From Primula veris (lineage: Eukaryota; Streptophyta; Magnoliopsida; Ericales; Primulaceae), in assembly GCA_963682055.1 (NCBI GenBank), contig OY821743.1, positions 13,861,566 through 13,925,565 of the forward strand: DNA of 64,000 nucleotides, in the 5' to 3' direction. The translations under genes were made by a program, and so were the position numbers. The notes beneath the pieces are model-generated. The model was not told where the DNA came from and did no database searches. It saw only the letters and a program-made list of their open reading frames with translations. Positions 1 to 10,573 of the stretch are shown here, piece after piece (position 1 is the stretch's first letter; the number at the start of each line of letters is the position of its first letter).

Positions 1-116
1 TCTGCTACTTCACAAACGTCAGAGGATCAACTCTTAGAGGAAGTTCTGCACACTCCGGCCTCAACGAATGCTTTCAAAGTCTGTAACAAATGTGCAATAA
101 ACTTGACATTTGGTTA

Positions 117-128
117 GCTCTGATACCA
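117..128 (-). promoter_or_regulatory. Primer binding site (initiator tRNA-Met type)
   Basis: Read on the minus strand, this is TGGTATCAGAGC, the classic plant LTR-retrotransposon primer site complementary to the 3' end of initiator tRNA-Met. It abuts the LTR at 129-359. Bases 1-116 would be the element's leader, running off the window start, so gag lies outside. Confidence 0.75.
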
Positions 129-359
129 TGATAAGAGTAGTAAGGTATGAAAGACTAAGAATAAAAGAATGGTTTTGTTATCTTTATTCAGTGTCATCAT
201 ACATGTATAAATAGCCGATTAAAGAATAAAGAATGGAAATAAATCTCAGAAATTGTGGTTAGGCATTTTCTTATTTCCTAACATAATCAAATCAAATTAA
301 TACTAACGTCTATAATATATTTTCTTTATATTAGTAATTGATTGTATCCAATAATATCA
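129..359 (-). repeat. 5' LTR of a minus-strand copia-type element
   Basis: On the minus strand this 231-bp block begins TGATA and ends TATCA, a perfect short terminal inverted repeat, and is followed directly by a tRNA-Met primer site. A TATA-like CTATTTATAC lies at about 200-214, about 80 bp from the internal end. The LTR at 35316 has the same spacing and a similar TATA box, so the two probably belong to related families. Length and layout suit short-LTR copia lineages. The internal region lies to the left, outside the window. Confidence 0.68.
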
Positions 360-789
360 AAATATATCTCGTAATAGATATAAAGTGAGCATTCACCCAT
401 TAAGAGATCATCGAATATCACACTGGTATGCTTAACACTACTCATAATTTCGTATATACTTTCCATTATATATATATTTCACCCTTCGGTATCGCAGGAC
501 GATCAATTGCAACCCAACCGGTCCGTATGACCTAGAGTTGTTACACGAGCACGTCACACGAATCAGACCTATCAAAGATAGCGGAAAAACAGAACTTTCC
601 TATTGGTTCAAAGAAGCAAGAATCAACCAAGCAATTGACCCAAATTTTACGGTCCATCAGCATCACATGCATATTTGACATATATCACGCCACGTACAAG
701 TTTAACATGCCGTGAGTGGTTTCCTTGAAAAATCTAGAAATGAGTTGTCACATACAGTACAAAGAAGTTTTAACAGAAAACAAAGGAAG
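360..789. other. Unassigned AT-rich sequence
   Basis: No open frame, repeat partner within the window, or RNA gene was recognised here. Confidence 0.5.
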
Positions 790-1960
790 AACATATTTAC
801 CTTCAGGTTATTTTCTTGAAATGCAATGAACACCGATCTTAGTATGCTTCCAACAGTCTCATTTACTTTCCCAGCATGAGCAATTTAAATAGCCTGCTAT
901 AGATTAAAAACCAAGTAAACCATATGTAAAATTCACAATATATTGAATCTTGACGTACTCAACAATTATAATTAGAGTTATTATTCCGCGCTTGCTCAGA
1001 AGAAATCATCGTAAAAGTGTATTTTCTCTCTGACTGACCTCTACAATAACCAATAGCTTCTCTTTATCACAGTTACAACTATAAGATAATATCAATATTA
1101 CCAGAATGACACGCCTAAACAAGTATAGAAGAACATTGTTTTCTGGATTATAATTAATCAATAAAGATGATAGCAATAGGCTCTCTTGCAAGATTCATTT
1201 TGGACTCTTAATACTTCTGATTTTGAAATTGAACTTACATTTGTTACAGTGGATTTTGGGGTGTGTGGAAAGTGGATCTGGTGTAAGATGAACGAAAGTT
1301 AGAGAAAAAGTAAAGTAGGAAATTCAGAACTCAAACCAATGACTTTGATTCCTCCTGGCCATAGCCTTCGCCAGTATCTGGAGAGGGACGATAGAGAGAG
1401 AAACAAGAAAGAAACAACTTTTTCTTATACCAAATGTCCTGCACAGCGTTAGCTTATATAGTTGTGAATTAGGTATTGGAATTGATTGGCTTTTTCCTTT
1501 TTTTTAAAAACTTTCTAAAGTATATACATGGAGCAGTTAATCTATGAGATTCGAAGATATTTTTCTATTCCCTTTTTTTATTGTTTTACAAGACTTATAA
1601 AGCTAACATATACTATAAAAAGAGCAGTGATATTTTCTCCCTAAAATTGTCAGGAATCCAGTAATGAACAATTAACTTGGAACATGTGACGGTCTGAAAT
1701 GCTGTAAAAGAATCAGTATACTGCCTAAACAGGAAGAGCTCAATATGCATTAGTCTTTAACAACAATATATTCTGTTCATTCAATCCGTTCATACATTAA
1801 CCTTTCTGCACCGAATGCATTAACGGATTTATTAAAAACTGAATCAACATAACTCAACAAGAAGATAATTTCCTTCTCACAAAATAGGATAACAAAATAA
1901 GAAGTGTCTTTGTTCTGTTATCCTCAAATAAGGTGATGATTATTGATCCGGATTTATGAA
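790..1960 (-). repeat. Dispersed block R1 (shared with R2 and R3)
   Basis: Patches match 28030-29420 and 35567-36440. One patch contains AAATGCAATGAACA (about 820 here, 28070 in R2). Another, at about 1330-1480, contains a GA-rich tract followed by GTTAGCTTATATAGTTGTGAA. On the minus strand this second patch reads TTCACAACTATATAAGCTAAC, then a CT-rich leader, so it looks like a TATA promoter with a 5' untranslated region. No protein was recognised. The right edge stops at the copia LTR at 1974. It may be the 5' end of a duplicated gene or an unclassified transposon. Confidence 0.5.
1453..1460 (-). promoter_or_regulatory. Candidate TATA box in block R1
   Basis: The minus strand reads TATATAAG. 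The same position in R2 (29227-29234) and R3 (36028-36035) reads TATAAAAG and CATAAAAG, in a conserved context. Conservation across three copies is the support; transcription is not shown. Confidence 0.35.
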
Positions 1961-1973
1961 TCGGACCATTTTA

Positions 1974-2493
1974 TGTTGGGTACATTGTAAATAAATACAA
2001 TAATTTCTACGGAAAAGAAATGGACAAATAAACAGAAAATGGTTTCCTCAAATATATAAATAACAAATACAAGATTTAACATAAAATAATATAAATGATA
2101 CCGAAATGAACTAAAGTCCGAGACGAGTTAACTGCAAACAGTTTCTCTTAAACGATATTTGCCCCGCCACCTCTGCTTCTGGATAAATGGGACACTCCGT
2201 TTCCAAGGTACAACGTCTATCACATGTGACTCGGCGAAAACGGCACCGAGCCACGGTCGGGGCGTTGGTGGTGCGGTACTTTCTCTCTATATGTATGCAT
2301 ATGTGTATGTGTGTGAATGTGTGTATATGCCATGTATTTTCTTTGTCATAAAAAAGCTTAGAAAAATGATGAAAGACCATCATATTTATGCAAACTTTGT
2401 AACTCATGAAAGCCATCAATATGGGGATATAAATATTTCAAAACTCCTACAACTTAATTCCATTAAAAACAAAACCAAAGGTTTTTTCCAACA
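1974..2493 (-). repeat. 3' LTR (520 bp) of minus-strand copia fragment
   Basis: The block begins TGTTGG at 1974 and ends CCAACA at 2493, a 6-bp terminal inverted repeat. To its right, the minus-strand sequence just upstream of the LTR is the polypurine tract (GGGGGAT before TGTTGG). The R-region at about 2150-2285 is clearly the reverse complement of 8990-9130 in the plus-strand LTR, so the families are related. The U3 part differs and is far shorter. Flanking bases (TTTTA on the left) do not match those after 9632. Confidence 0.72.
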
Positions 2494-3679
2494 ATCCCCC
2501 ACATGAATGCAATCATTAAACATGCACAGTGCAACTAAATGCAATCGAGAGAACCACGAGAATTCACTGCATAAGTACAGGTAGCGTGCGCCTCGAACCT
2601 GCCATAGGGAAATACCTTTCGAATATACTTGCCTTAGGTAGCGTAATTTTTTGAACCTTTAGCGTATTGTGTATAACAAAATAATACCCGCACAGTGCCT
2701 TCTCTACACCACTTACTAGGCCCTTTAATTGTTGTCCATATTTGGCATTGGACTGCCTTGGCAAATTCAACCGAGTGCTCTAGTGATTTAGCCCTAGATC
2801 ATCACATAGTATCGGCCATACACACTCGTTATAGGTGATTTCAAGTCAAATGTGTCCTGACTCACCCCACTCGACCTTCGAGATGCTTGATTCATTAAGA
2901 GTCTCATGCTCACCCTTAAAATGGTACAGGTCTATCACTCTTTCATCATATAAATGGGCTGAGAACTTATGTTCCCGATTGCTTTGTTTGGTAACCCGTA
3001 CAGTTCAGTTTTCCCATTGAACCTGAGACTGGAGTTTCCAGTACAGGTTTGGTAGCTTATGTGAAGGTTTCCAATTTATTGAGCTTCAACCCCATTTTCC
3101 TCGATGATGCTCCGACTCCTCCATGAGTCAAGCATTTTGTATATGGATCTGCATTATTATTCTTACACCTTGCAAAGTCTAAGGATACCACACTGTTTCC
3201 TAGCAATTCCTTTTGCGGACTTGTGTCTCCGACGACTATGTCATGACTTTATTGGGACTTTCCATCATACAATTACTCTGATCCCGTCCAATAACTGACT
3301 GACTTTATCAGTGCACGATTATTGAAGGAACAAATTTTGGCCACTTGGGATACCTCCCAAAACTTCTCAGCCAATCTGCCTTTTTTTTCCAGAGTCTACA
3401 ACATTATGAATTCTGATTTCATAGCTGATCCACATATGCATGTCTGTTTTATAGACCTCCATGAGACTGCAACCTCTTTAAGTACAAACATATCCACTCG
3501 TGGACCTTGTACTGTTAAAGTTCGAGATACACTTGGTATCTAAATACCCTCCAAATATTTTGAACATCTTGTATAATGCAGTTCATGAATGGTAGTATAC
3601 CTCATGTATTTGAGAAACCTCATTGGCAAATCTACTCAGTCTGCTCACTGAGTTGGCTATAACTGGTCTAGTGCAGTTC
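2494..3679 (-). pseudogene. Copia pol 3' end (RNase H) and 3' UTR, decayed
   Basis: The minus strand carries the end of copia pol and its 3' untranslated region. It matches 7002-8215 of the plus-strand element base by base over long stretches, starting at 3679 versus 7002. Recognisable RNase H pieces include the region equivalent to the YSDANW, SGYVF and KSRHI motifs of the plus copy, all broken by stops and small indels. Homology stops abruptly at about 3679, where the plus-strand gag begins. Divergence from the plus copy is high enough that these are two different elements and not a recent duplication. Confidence 0.72.
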
Positions 3680-4412
3680 TTGGCAGCAAAAGATACTTTT
3701 TTATTTAACTGCCCTTAACCTTACCCGTTTTATTAAGGAGTCTGCACCCGTCCTTAGCGAGGATGATGAGGACGTGCAGACGGTTTCAGCGGTAGAAGAG
3801 TGGAAACACGGCGACTACCTATGCCGAAACTACATCATGTGTGCTCTGGATGACACTCTCTTCAGTGTATTCGATCCCAAGGCTTCTGCAAAGGAGCTTT
3901 GGGAGTCTTTCGAAAGAAAGTACAAAGTGAATAACGCTGGCGTAAAGAAATTTGTCGTCACGGACTTTCATGAGTACATGATGACTGATGGAAAGAGTGT
4001 TATCGAGCAGGTTGAGGAACTCCAACTCATATACCATTGGCTTGAGGTTGAGGGGCTAGTTATCAATGAACCTTTCCAACTGGCATTAATGATTGAGAAA
4101 CTGCCACCTTCTTGGAAAGAGTTTCAAAACTACCTGAAACACAAGAGAAAGGCTATGACCTTGGAGGGACTCATTGAGAGGCTCAATGTTGAGCAAAGCA
4201 ACCACCGATACGGAAGGAAAGGCGGTGGCGGAGCAGGCAAAGCGGTTGCCAAGGCCCATGTGGTTGAGGACGCTGTGTCTAAGCGGAAATGCTTTGACAG
4301 CGGTGTCGGTGCTTCTCTCAAGAAGAAATTCATGGGAGATTACTTTGTGTGCAACAAACCGGGCCATCGTGCCACGGATTGTAAGATGCGCATCGACAAG
4401 CCCAACCCCCCC

Positions 4413-4443
<31 letters not shown>

Positions 4444-4541
4444 AAAGAGGAAGTTCCAAGGGAAAGGGAGGAAGAGGGCACCTGTTCAGGCAAATGTGGC
4501 TGAGGGAGGAGATGATGCTGGCCAAGACTACATGCACCTGA
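3680..4541 (+). pseudogene. Copia Gag, 5'-truncated and frameshifted
   Basis: Gag forms the virus-like particle that packages element RNA. The frame is open from 3681, where WQQKILFYLTALN is a typical Gag N-terminal motif. It continues through KLPPSWKEFQNYLKHKRK (about 4105-4150), a strong copia Gag signature. The first 20-40 codons, the primer site and the 5' LTR are missing because the sequence changes to the inverted fragment at 3679. The zinc knuckle near 4345-4383 keeps C, H, C (CNKPGHRATDC) but its first cysteine is tyrosine. A C/A homopolymer then throws translation out of the pol frame, and the shifted frame stops at 4541. Confidence 0.8.
4406..4446 (+). repeat. Homopolymer: 28 C followed by 13 A
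   Basis: An uninterrupted run of 28 cytosines (4406-4433) is followed by 13 adenines (4434-4446), inside the end of gag. Gag before it is in one frame and the protease after it in another, so the tract causes the frameshift. Either a real homopolymer expansion or an assembly or basecalling artefact would explain it. Confidence 0.9.
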
Positions 4542-7500
4542 GTGTTGTGGTTTCTGAGGTGAACCTGGTGGGGAGCAATCCAAAGGAATGGTGACTGGAC
4601 ACATGCGCCACCAGTCACATCTGTGCCAGCAAATAGATGTTCAAGACCTATAGGGCCGTGGACAATGAGAGCTGCTTCATGGGGAACTCGGCTACTTCCA
4701 AGGTGGAAGGAAAAGGAATCGTGCTGCTGAAGATGACATCGGGAAAGGAGCTAACACTGAATGGCGTGCTCCATGTGCCGGAAATTCGCTAGAATCTGAT
4801 TTCCGGGTCTGTGATGGTGAACAAAGGATTTAAACTTGTATTTGAATCTGCTAAAATTGTAATCACCCTTAATGGAATGTATGCAGGCCATGGCTATATG
4901 ACCAACGGTATGTTTAAATTAAATGTTGGTACTCCGGCTCCTAAAGTCGAGTTAGCTATTGAGGGTACTAAGGCTGAAGCCAGTACCAAGAATAATGTAA
5001 TCGTTAATGTTGCCCAAGTGGCCAATAAAACTTCATTTGCTTATTCTTGTGATTCATTTAATTTATGGCATGGTAGATTAGGTCATGTGAATACTAATTC
5101 AATGAAGAAATTAATATCACTAAATCTACTACCAAGTTTTGTCTTCAATAAACAACATAAATGTGAGATTTGTGTTGAGGCAAAATTAACCAAGTCTTCG
5201 TATCAACATATTGAACGAAGTACTGAACCTTTCGGTCTAATACACACGGATGTATGTGGCTTAAAGTTTATACAAACGCGAGGAGGGAAAAAGTATTTCA
5301 TCACGTTTATAGATGAGTGTACTAGATACTGCTATGTCTACTTAATGAGAAGTAAAGACGAAGCGGTAGAGAAATTCGCTCTTTATAAGACCGAAGTAGA
5401 AAATCAACTCAATAAAAAGATTAAAATGTTGAGGAGTGATAGAGGCGGTGAATACGAGGCACCGTTTGTGTAGATATGCACAGAAAATGGCATTATACAT
5501 CAAACCACGGCCCCATACTCTCCGGAGCAGAATGGGGTTGCCGAGCGTAAGAATAGAACGCTCAAGGAAATGATGAATGCTATGTTAATAAGTTCTGGGT
5601 TACCCCAGAACATGTGGGGGGAAGCGCTACTTTCCGCCAACTATGTATTGAACAAACTACCGCATAAAAAGCGTGATAAACCACCTTATGAACTATGGAA
5701 AGGCCATCGGCCGAGCTATAAGTTCTTAAGGGTTTGGGGTTGTCTTGCGAAGGTCCTTGTCTCGCTTCAGAAAAAAACGAGAATAGGGCCAAAGACGGTA
5801 GACTGTGTGTTCATAGGATATGCACAAAACAGTAGTGCTTATCGTTTTCTCGTGCACAAGTCGGATAATCCCGATGTGCATGTAGATACTATCATCGAAG
5901 CTCGAGAAGCTTCTTTCTTCAAGGAAATCTTTCCACTTAAGTCTTCTATAACTGTAGAGACTGAGGAGTCAAACAGTGAGGAAAATGTGGGGGCAAGCGA
6001 ACCGTTGGAGGAGAAAGAAGAAAAGCCTCGACGTAGTAAAAGGGCTAAAAAGGAAACGACTTTTGGTCCAGATTTTGTAACCTTCATGATAGAAGGCAAA
6101 CCGGCGACATTCAAACAAGCAATGTCATCCCCGGAAGCCCAATATTGGGAGGAGGCGATCAACAATGAGGTTGAATCAACATTACAAAATCACACTTGGG
6201 AACTAGTGGATTTACCACCCGGGTGTAAGCCACTAGGACACAAGTGGATCTTCAAGAGAAAGAGAAAGCTCGATGGAACGATCGAGAAATACAAGGCGAG
6301 GCTTGTAGTGAAAGGTTTTAGACAAACCGAAGGTGTCGACTATTTCGACACCTACGCTCCTGTCTCTAGGAAGACGTCAATCCGGATAGTCATTGCTCTC
6401 GCGGCACTGTTCGATCTAGAAATACATCAAATGGATGTTAAAACGGCGTTCTTGAATGGTGAACTAGAAGAGGAGATTTACATGGAATAACCGGATGGGT
6501 TTGTAGTTCCAGGTAAAGCGCACAAGGTGTGTAAACTTGTGAAGTCCTTATATGGACTTAAACAAGCACCTAAACAATGGCACGAAAAATTGATAGAGTG
6601 ATGCTATCAAACGGTTTTCGAATAAACGAATGTGACAAATGCGTCTACGTAAAAGGTAATGAAAAGGACTACGTGGTAGTCTGCCTCTACGTAGATGACA
6701 TGATTATAATAGGGAGTATTGATAACATCAACTCCACTAAGAAAATGATGTCACAAAAATTCGAGATGAAAGATTTGGGTATCGCTGATGTTATACTTGG
6801 TATGAAAATTACCAAGACATCAGACGGATATGCGCTATCTCAAACTCACTATGTTAGGCAGATGCTTGACAAATTTGATAAAGATAGTAGAGCTACATCC
6901 AGAACTCCGATAGAGATCTCAACCATCCTAAAAAAGAATTTTGGTGAGAGTGTGAAACAATTGGAATATTCTCGAATAATAGGCAGTCTGATGTACGTCA
7001 TGAACTGTACTAGACCAGACATAACCAACTCAGTGAGTAGACTGAGTAGGTACACCAGTAATCCCAATGAGGAACACTGAAAGGCCATCATGAGACTTCT
7101 CAGATACATGAGATACACAGCCGACCGAGGGTTGCATTATACTAGATATCCAGCTGTACTGGAAGGGTATTCAGATGCAAACTGGATCTCTGATTCCAAC
7201 AGTACACGATCCACTAGCGGATATGTGTTCGTGATGGGAGGAGCAGCTGTCTCGTGGAGATCATCCAAGCAGACCTGCATAGCCAGATCAACTATGGAAT
7301 CCGAGTTCGTAGCGTTGGATCTAGCTACAGAAGAGGCTGACTGGCTGAGAAGCTTTCTGGAAGGAATTCCAATGTGGCCAAAACCTGTCCCAGCAATAAG
7401 CATGCACTGCGATAGTCAGTTGGCTATTGGGCGGGCACATGATCATATGTATAATGGAAAGTCCCGACACATTCGTCGGAGACATAAATCCGTAAGAGAA

Positions 7501-7740
7501 TTGTTAGCTAACGGTGTGGTGTCATTAGATTTTGTGAGATCTAAGGATAATATTGCGGATCCATTTACAAAAGGCTTGACTCAGGTAGGAGTTGAAGTTT
7601 CATCGAGGGGAATGGGGTTGAAGCCCATCAAACTGGAAACCTCCTCAGAGGCAACCCAACCCGAACTGGATTCTCCAGCGTCGGGTTCAATGGGAAAACC
7701 GAACTGTGGGGGTGACCGAAAAAAGCATTCGGGAACTTAA
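4542..7740 (+). pseudogene. Copia Pol: protease, integrase, RT, RNase H, broken
   Basis: The domain order is copia-type. The protease at about 4589 has the active-site triplet D-T-C where D-T-G is expected, plus stops. A GAG-pre-integrase motif (WHGRLGHVN with CEIC) is near 5065-5180. The integrase core keeps all three acidic residues (HTDVCG, SDRGGEY, SPEQNGVAE). RT lies at 6190-6900 with YVDDM at about 6690. RNase H follows at about 7165-7600 (YSDANW to [12 protein letters not shown]). Stops interrupt at 5471-5473, 6488-6490 and 7078-7080; a single-base loss near 6590 shifts RT. Several stops fit C-to-T or G-to-A changes, as expected from deamination of methylated, silenced copies. It cannot encode a full polyprotein. 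Confidence 0.9.
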
Positions 7741-8215
7741 GTTCCCAACCCATTTCTAGGATGAAAGAGTGATAGACCTAGACCATCTTAAGGGTGAGCA
7801 TGAGGCTGTTAATGAAAACAAGTATCTCGAAGGTCGAGAGTGGTGAGTCAGGACACCCTTGACTTGAAATCACCTATGACGAGTGTGTATGGCCGATACT
7901 ATGTGATGAGCCATGGGCTAAATCACTAGAGCACTCGGTTGAATTTTGCCAAGGCAGTCCACGACCAAATATGGACAACAACCAAAGGGCTTAGTAAGTG
8001 GTGTAGAGAGGACACTGTGTGCGCATTACCCTGGTATGCACAAACGCTAAAGGGTTCAAGGCTTAAAGGCTACCCAATAGTAGCATATCAGATTTTACGT
8101 CACTACGGCAGGTTCAAGGCGCGCGCTACATGTCCTTATGCAGTGAACTCTTGCGGTTCTCTCGTATGCATTTAGGAGCATTTTTATTTCAGCCAATTGC
8201 ATTCATGTGGGGGAT
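7741..8215 (+). other. Copia 3' UTR and polypurine tract
   Basis: This non-coding stretch runs from the RNase H stop to the LTR and ends in the purine-rich GTGGGGGAT, the plus-strand primer for reverse transcription. Its reverse complement is recognisable at 2494-3020, so this region is conserved between the two related elements even though it encodes nothing obvious. Confidence 0.75.
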
Positions 8216-8599
8216 TGTTGGAAAAACATGTAAAAAACATGGGTGTTTTCGAATGGTCACTGGACCAACTTCGAGTCATTTTTTCATGTGACAGCGCTGA
8301 GTTGTTTATACTGTACTCAACATGTTTGAGTAGCCCGTGTGACGAGCTTCGTAACGGTATATTGCATGACCTATTCGGAGAATGGGTGTGAATACAAATC
8401 GGCTTCAAAGTTGGGCTCTCGAAAGGTTAATTCTGGAAAATCCGAAATGGTAATGGAAAACCATTTGGTATAATCCCATATTGGAAGATTAAGAGTTAAT
8501 TTTAAAATATATATACCATACCAACCCATGTAGTTATTAAACTAACATGTCCACATACACCTAAGAGTATTAGTGTGTACCACACATGCGTGCTCACTC

Positions 8600-8750
8600 G
8601 TGTCTCGTGTCTCGGGTCACGGCTACGGGCGCGGGCACGGGCGCGGGCGCTGGCGCGGGCGTGGGCGTGGGATTGGGATTTGGGATTTGAGATTTGGGGA
8701 ATGTCTCGGGTCTTGGGTCTTGGGTCCAAATCCGAAATGGGAGTTTTGTA
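8600..8750 (+). repeat. GC-rich degenerate repeat in LTR U3
   Basis: Short GGGCGC/GGGCAC/GGGCGT-type hexamers pass into GGGATT and TCTTGGG hexamers. The tract is strikingly GC-rich against AT-rich surroundings. It produces spurious arginine/glycine and arginine/alanine reading frames on both strands, which are not genes. Confidence 0.75.
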
Positions 8751-8905
8751 TAAAGTACAAAAAACAGTCCCTAGAGTTTCCAGCAACTGAAATGCCAGCA
8801 ATAAATGAGAATAAATTACAGCAGTTTCAGGAATTAAGTGAGCGGATTCTAGGGGTGTAACTCCCAGAATTGAATGATCATTATGGATGCGGTTTCAAGA
8901 AGGCC

Positions 8906-8913
8906 TATAAAAG
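8906..8913 (+). promoter_or_regulatory. LTR TATA box
   Basis: TATAAAAG sits in GGCCTATAAAAGGCAGCC, followed about 25-35 bases on by a pyrimidine- and CA-rich stretch. It is the likely core promoter of the copia LTR, with R starting near 8935. Confidence 0.6.
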
Positions 8914-9352
8914 GCAGCCCTCCCCCTCTCATTTCAGACACAACATTCCACACAACTCATAGCATAGCATACACATTAGAGAGAGAGAACCGCACCACCA
9001 ACAGCTCGACATGTGGTTCGGTGCCGGTTTCCATACGAGCCACTAAGTGACAAGAGTTGTACCTTGGGAACAAAGTCCTGAAACCAGAAACCTCTAAAGG
9101 TGGTTCGGGAAATATTGTTTAAGAAAAACTGCCCAGCAGTTGCCTCTCTTTTTTATTTATGTTATTTATTTTTCAGTCCTTTTATATTATGTCCTTTTCA
9201 TTTCAGTACTGTTTCTTTCTGTAATTTACTTTTCTGTACTGTTTCTTTTCTGTATTTACATTTCAGTACTGTTTACTATTCTGTAATTACTTTATGTAAT
9301 TTACTTTTCAGTTCTGTAATTTCCAGTATTTACAGAAACAGTCCAGAAGTTT

Positions 9353-9466
9353 AGTAATTATACTATTCTGTCTGGCAATTTCTTTAATTGTCAAAACAGT
9401 CCAACAGTTAGTAATTATACTATTCTGTCTGGCAGTTTCAAACAATTACAATTCAGTCCAACAGTT
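9353..9466 (+). repeat. Two 57-bp tandem repeats in LTR U5
   Basis: The units start AGTAATTATACTATTCTGTC at 9353 and 9410 and each ends in CAGTCCAACAGTT. Upstream, 9165-9340 is a looser array of TTTC(A/T)GTACTGT and TGTAATTTAC motifs, so much of U5 grew by local duplication. Confidence 0.8.
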
Positions 9467-9632
9467 TAATAATTTATATTAATATGTCTGAAATTTAAAT
9501 TAGTGTAATTTTAATTCTGTTGAGTCAGGAATTGTAATTTATATTCCAATTGTGAGAAATAAAATTGTTTATTTCCTTTGCAGTCCTTTGTTATTTATTT
9601 TATTGCTTTTCGAAATAGTACCAAAACCAACA

Positions 9633-10573
9633 GTTGCATACATAGTAACATCGTGTAGTATATGTACTAATTTTTAAAAGTGTTTAAGAGTATCGGACTT
9701 CTTTAATTAAGTATTAAAAGTATGTACTTTAGATAAGCCGGTACGTGTTTGGTGAATCAGACGCTATTTGGAAGTCTTTTTGATTTCCCTTGTTTAGTGT
9801 TTGTATGATATTATCTCGATTCAATGTTTTACGTAAAAGTAGTGGCGCAACTTGTCTTCTGTGTATTTTGATGATTTGATTGGGTTATCGGCTTAGATTG
9901 ACGAGTATGTGCATGGGCGGGTAGTGATGAATTAGGGCATTGGGTTTTGTTTTGCTTTTTCAGACTTTGTTCGCACATTTAGATCGGGTAATTAGTGTGT
10001 TGGCACCCCGATGGTGATTGTTGAGCCGCAAACGAATAAAATACTAGATATTTACTGAGTTCTTTTCGTCTGCGACTCTGCGCCGAATCCATTACTTTGT
10101 TATCTCTGCTTCTACTCGACTTTTTCCTCTTCCGACGTGCACATTTTTGTTGAGATAGGTTATATTTTTACCTACTCTTTATTAGGGTTGATATCGTTTG
10201 ATTTCCTAGGGGTGATGTTTTAAGTGAGCTTTTAGAGTTTAGGAGTTTTATGTCTATATATTTTTGTTTATGTTTAGTCGTTTAGAGCTTGTTCCGAGGA
10301 CAGTGAAACTTGTATTAGCGCACATTATTATCAGTAATAATGAGCATGTTCCTGATATTTTTTTAAAATGTACTTTTTCATCATTTTCCTTGCCATCGTT
10401 TGAACTTTCAATTAAGTTCATAAATATATGTGAATTTTCTAGGTGTGTGTTAACCAAAAATACAGATTCTCAGTAAAAAAAAAAACTGTAATATTTTATC
10501 CAAAGTTCCAAAGTCATGTTACACAGGAAAGCAGACTTAACTGTAAAAAATACAGATTCTCAGTAAAAAAAAA
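9633..10573. other. Unassigned sequence with a short direct repeat
   Basis: No gene was recognised. At the right edge, AATACAGATTCTCAGTAAA followed by an A run occurs twice (from about 10456 and 10546) around roughly 60 unique bases. The second copy abuts the broken 3' end of the LINE at 10574. Confidence 0.55.

Larger units (their letters stand above)
8216..9632 (+). repeat. 3' LTR (1417 bp) of plus-strand copia
   Basis: The LTR begins TGTTGG right after the polypurine tract and most likely ends CCAACA at 9632. CCAACA also occurs at 9401 and near 9448, so the end is not certain. It contains a clear TATA box, a GC-rich repeat in U3 and tandem repeats in U5. It is almost three times longer than the 520-bp LTR of the inverted fragment, mainly through U3 and U5 expansion. 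No 5' LTR of this element exists in the window, and no target duplication was found. Confidence 0.68.

Noticed and set aside
4086..4618. Long minus-strand frames opposite gag, with glycine runs
   Set aside because: They are antisense shadows of gag; the glycine run is the poly-C tract read in reverse.
8502..8860. Arginine/glycine- and arginine/alanine-rich open frames on both strands
   Set aside because: They lie in the GC-rich hexamer repeat of the copia LTR and have no partner or domain; low-complexity artefacts.
1974..9632. Single intact copia with two LTRs
   Set aside because: The left LTR is inverted and of a different length, and the left half duplicates the 3' half in reverse; not a standard element.
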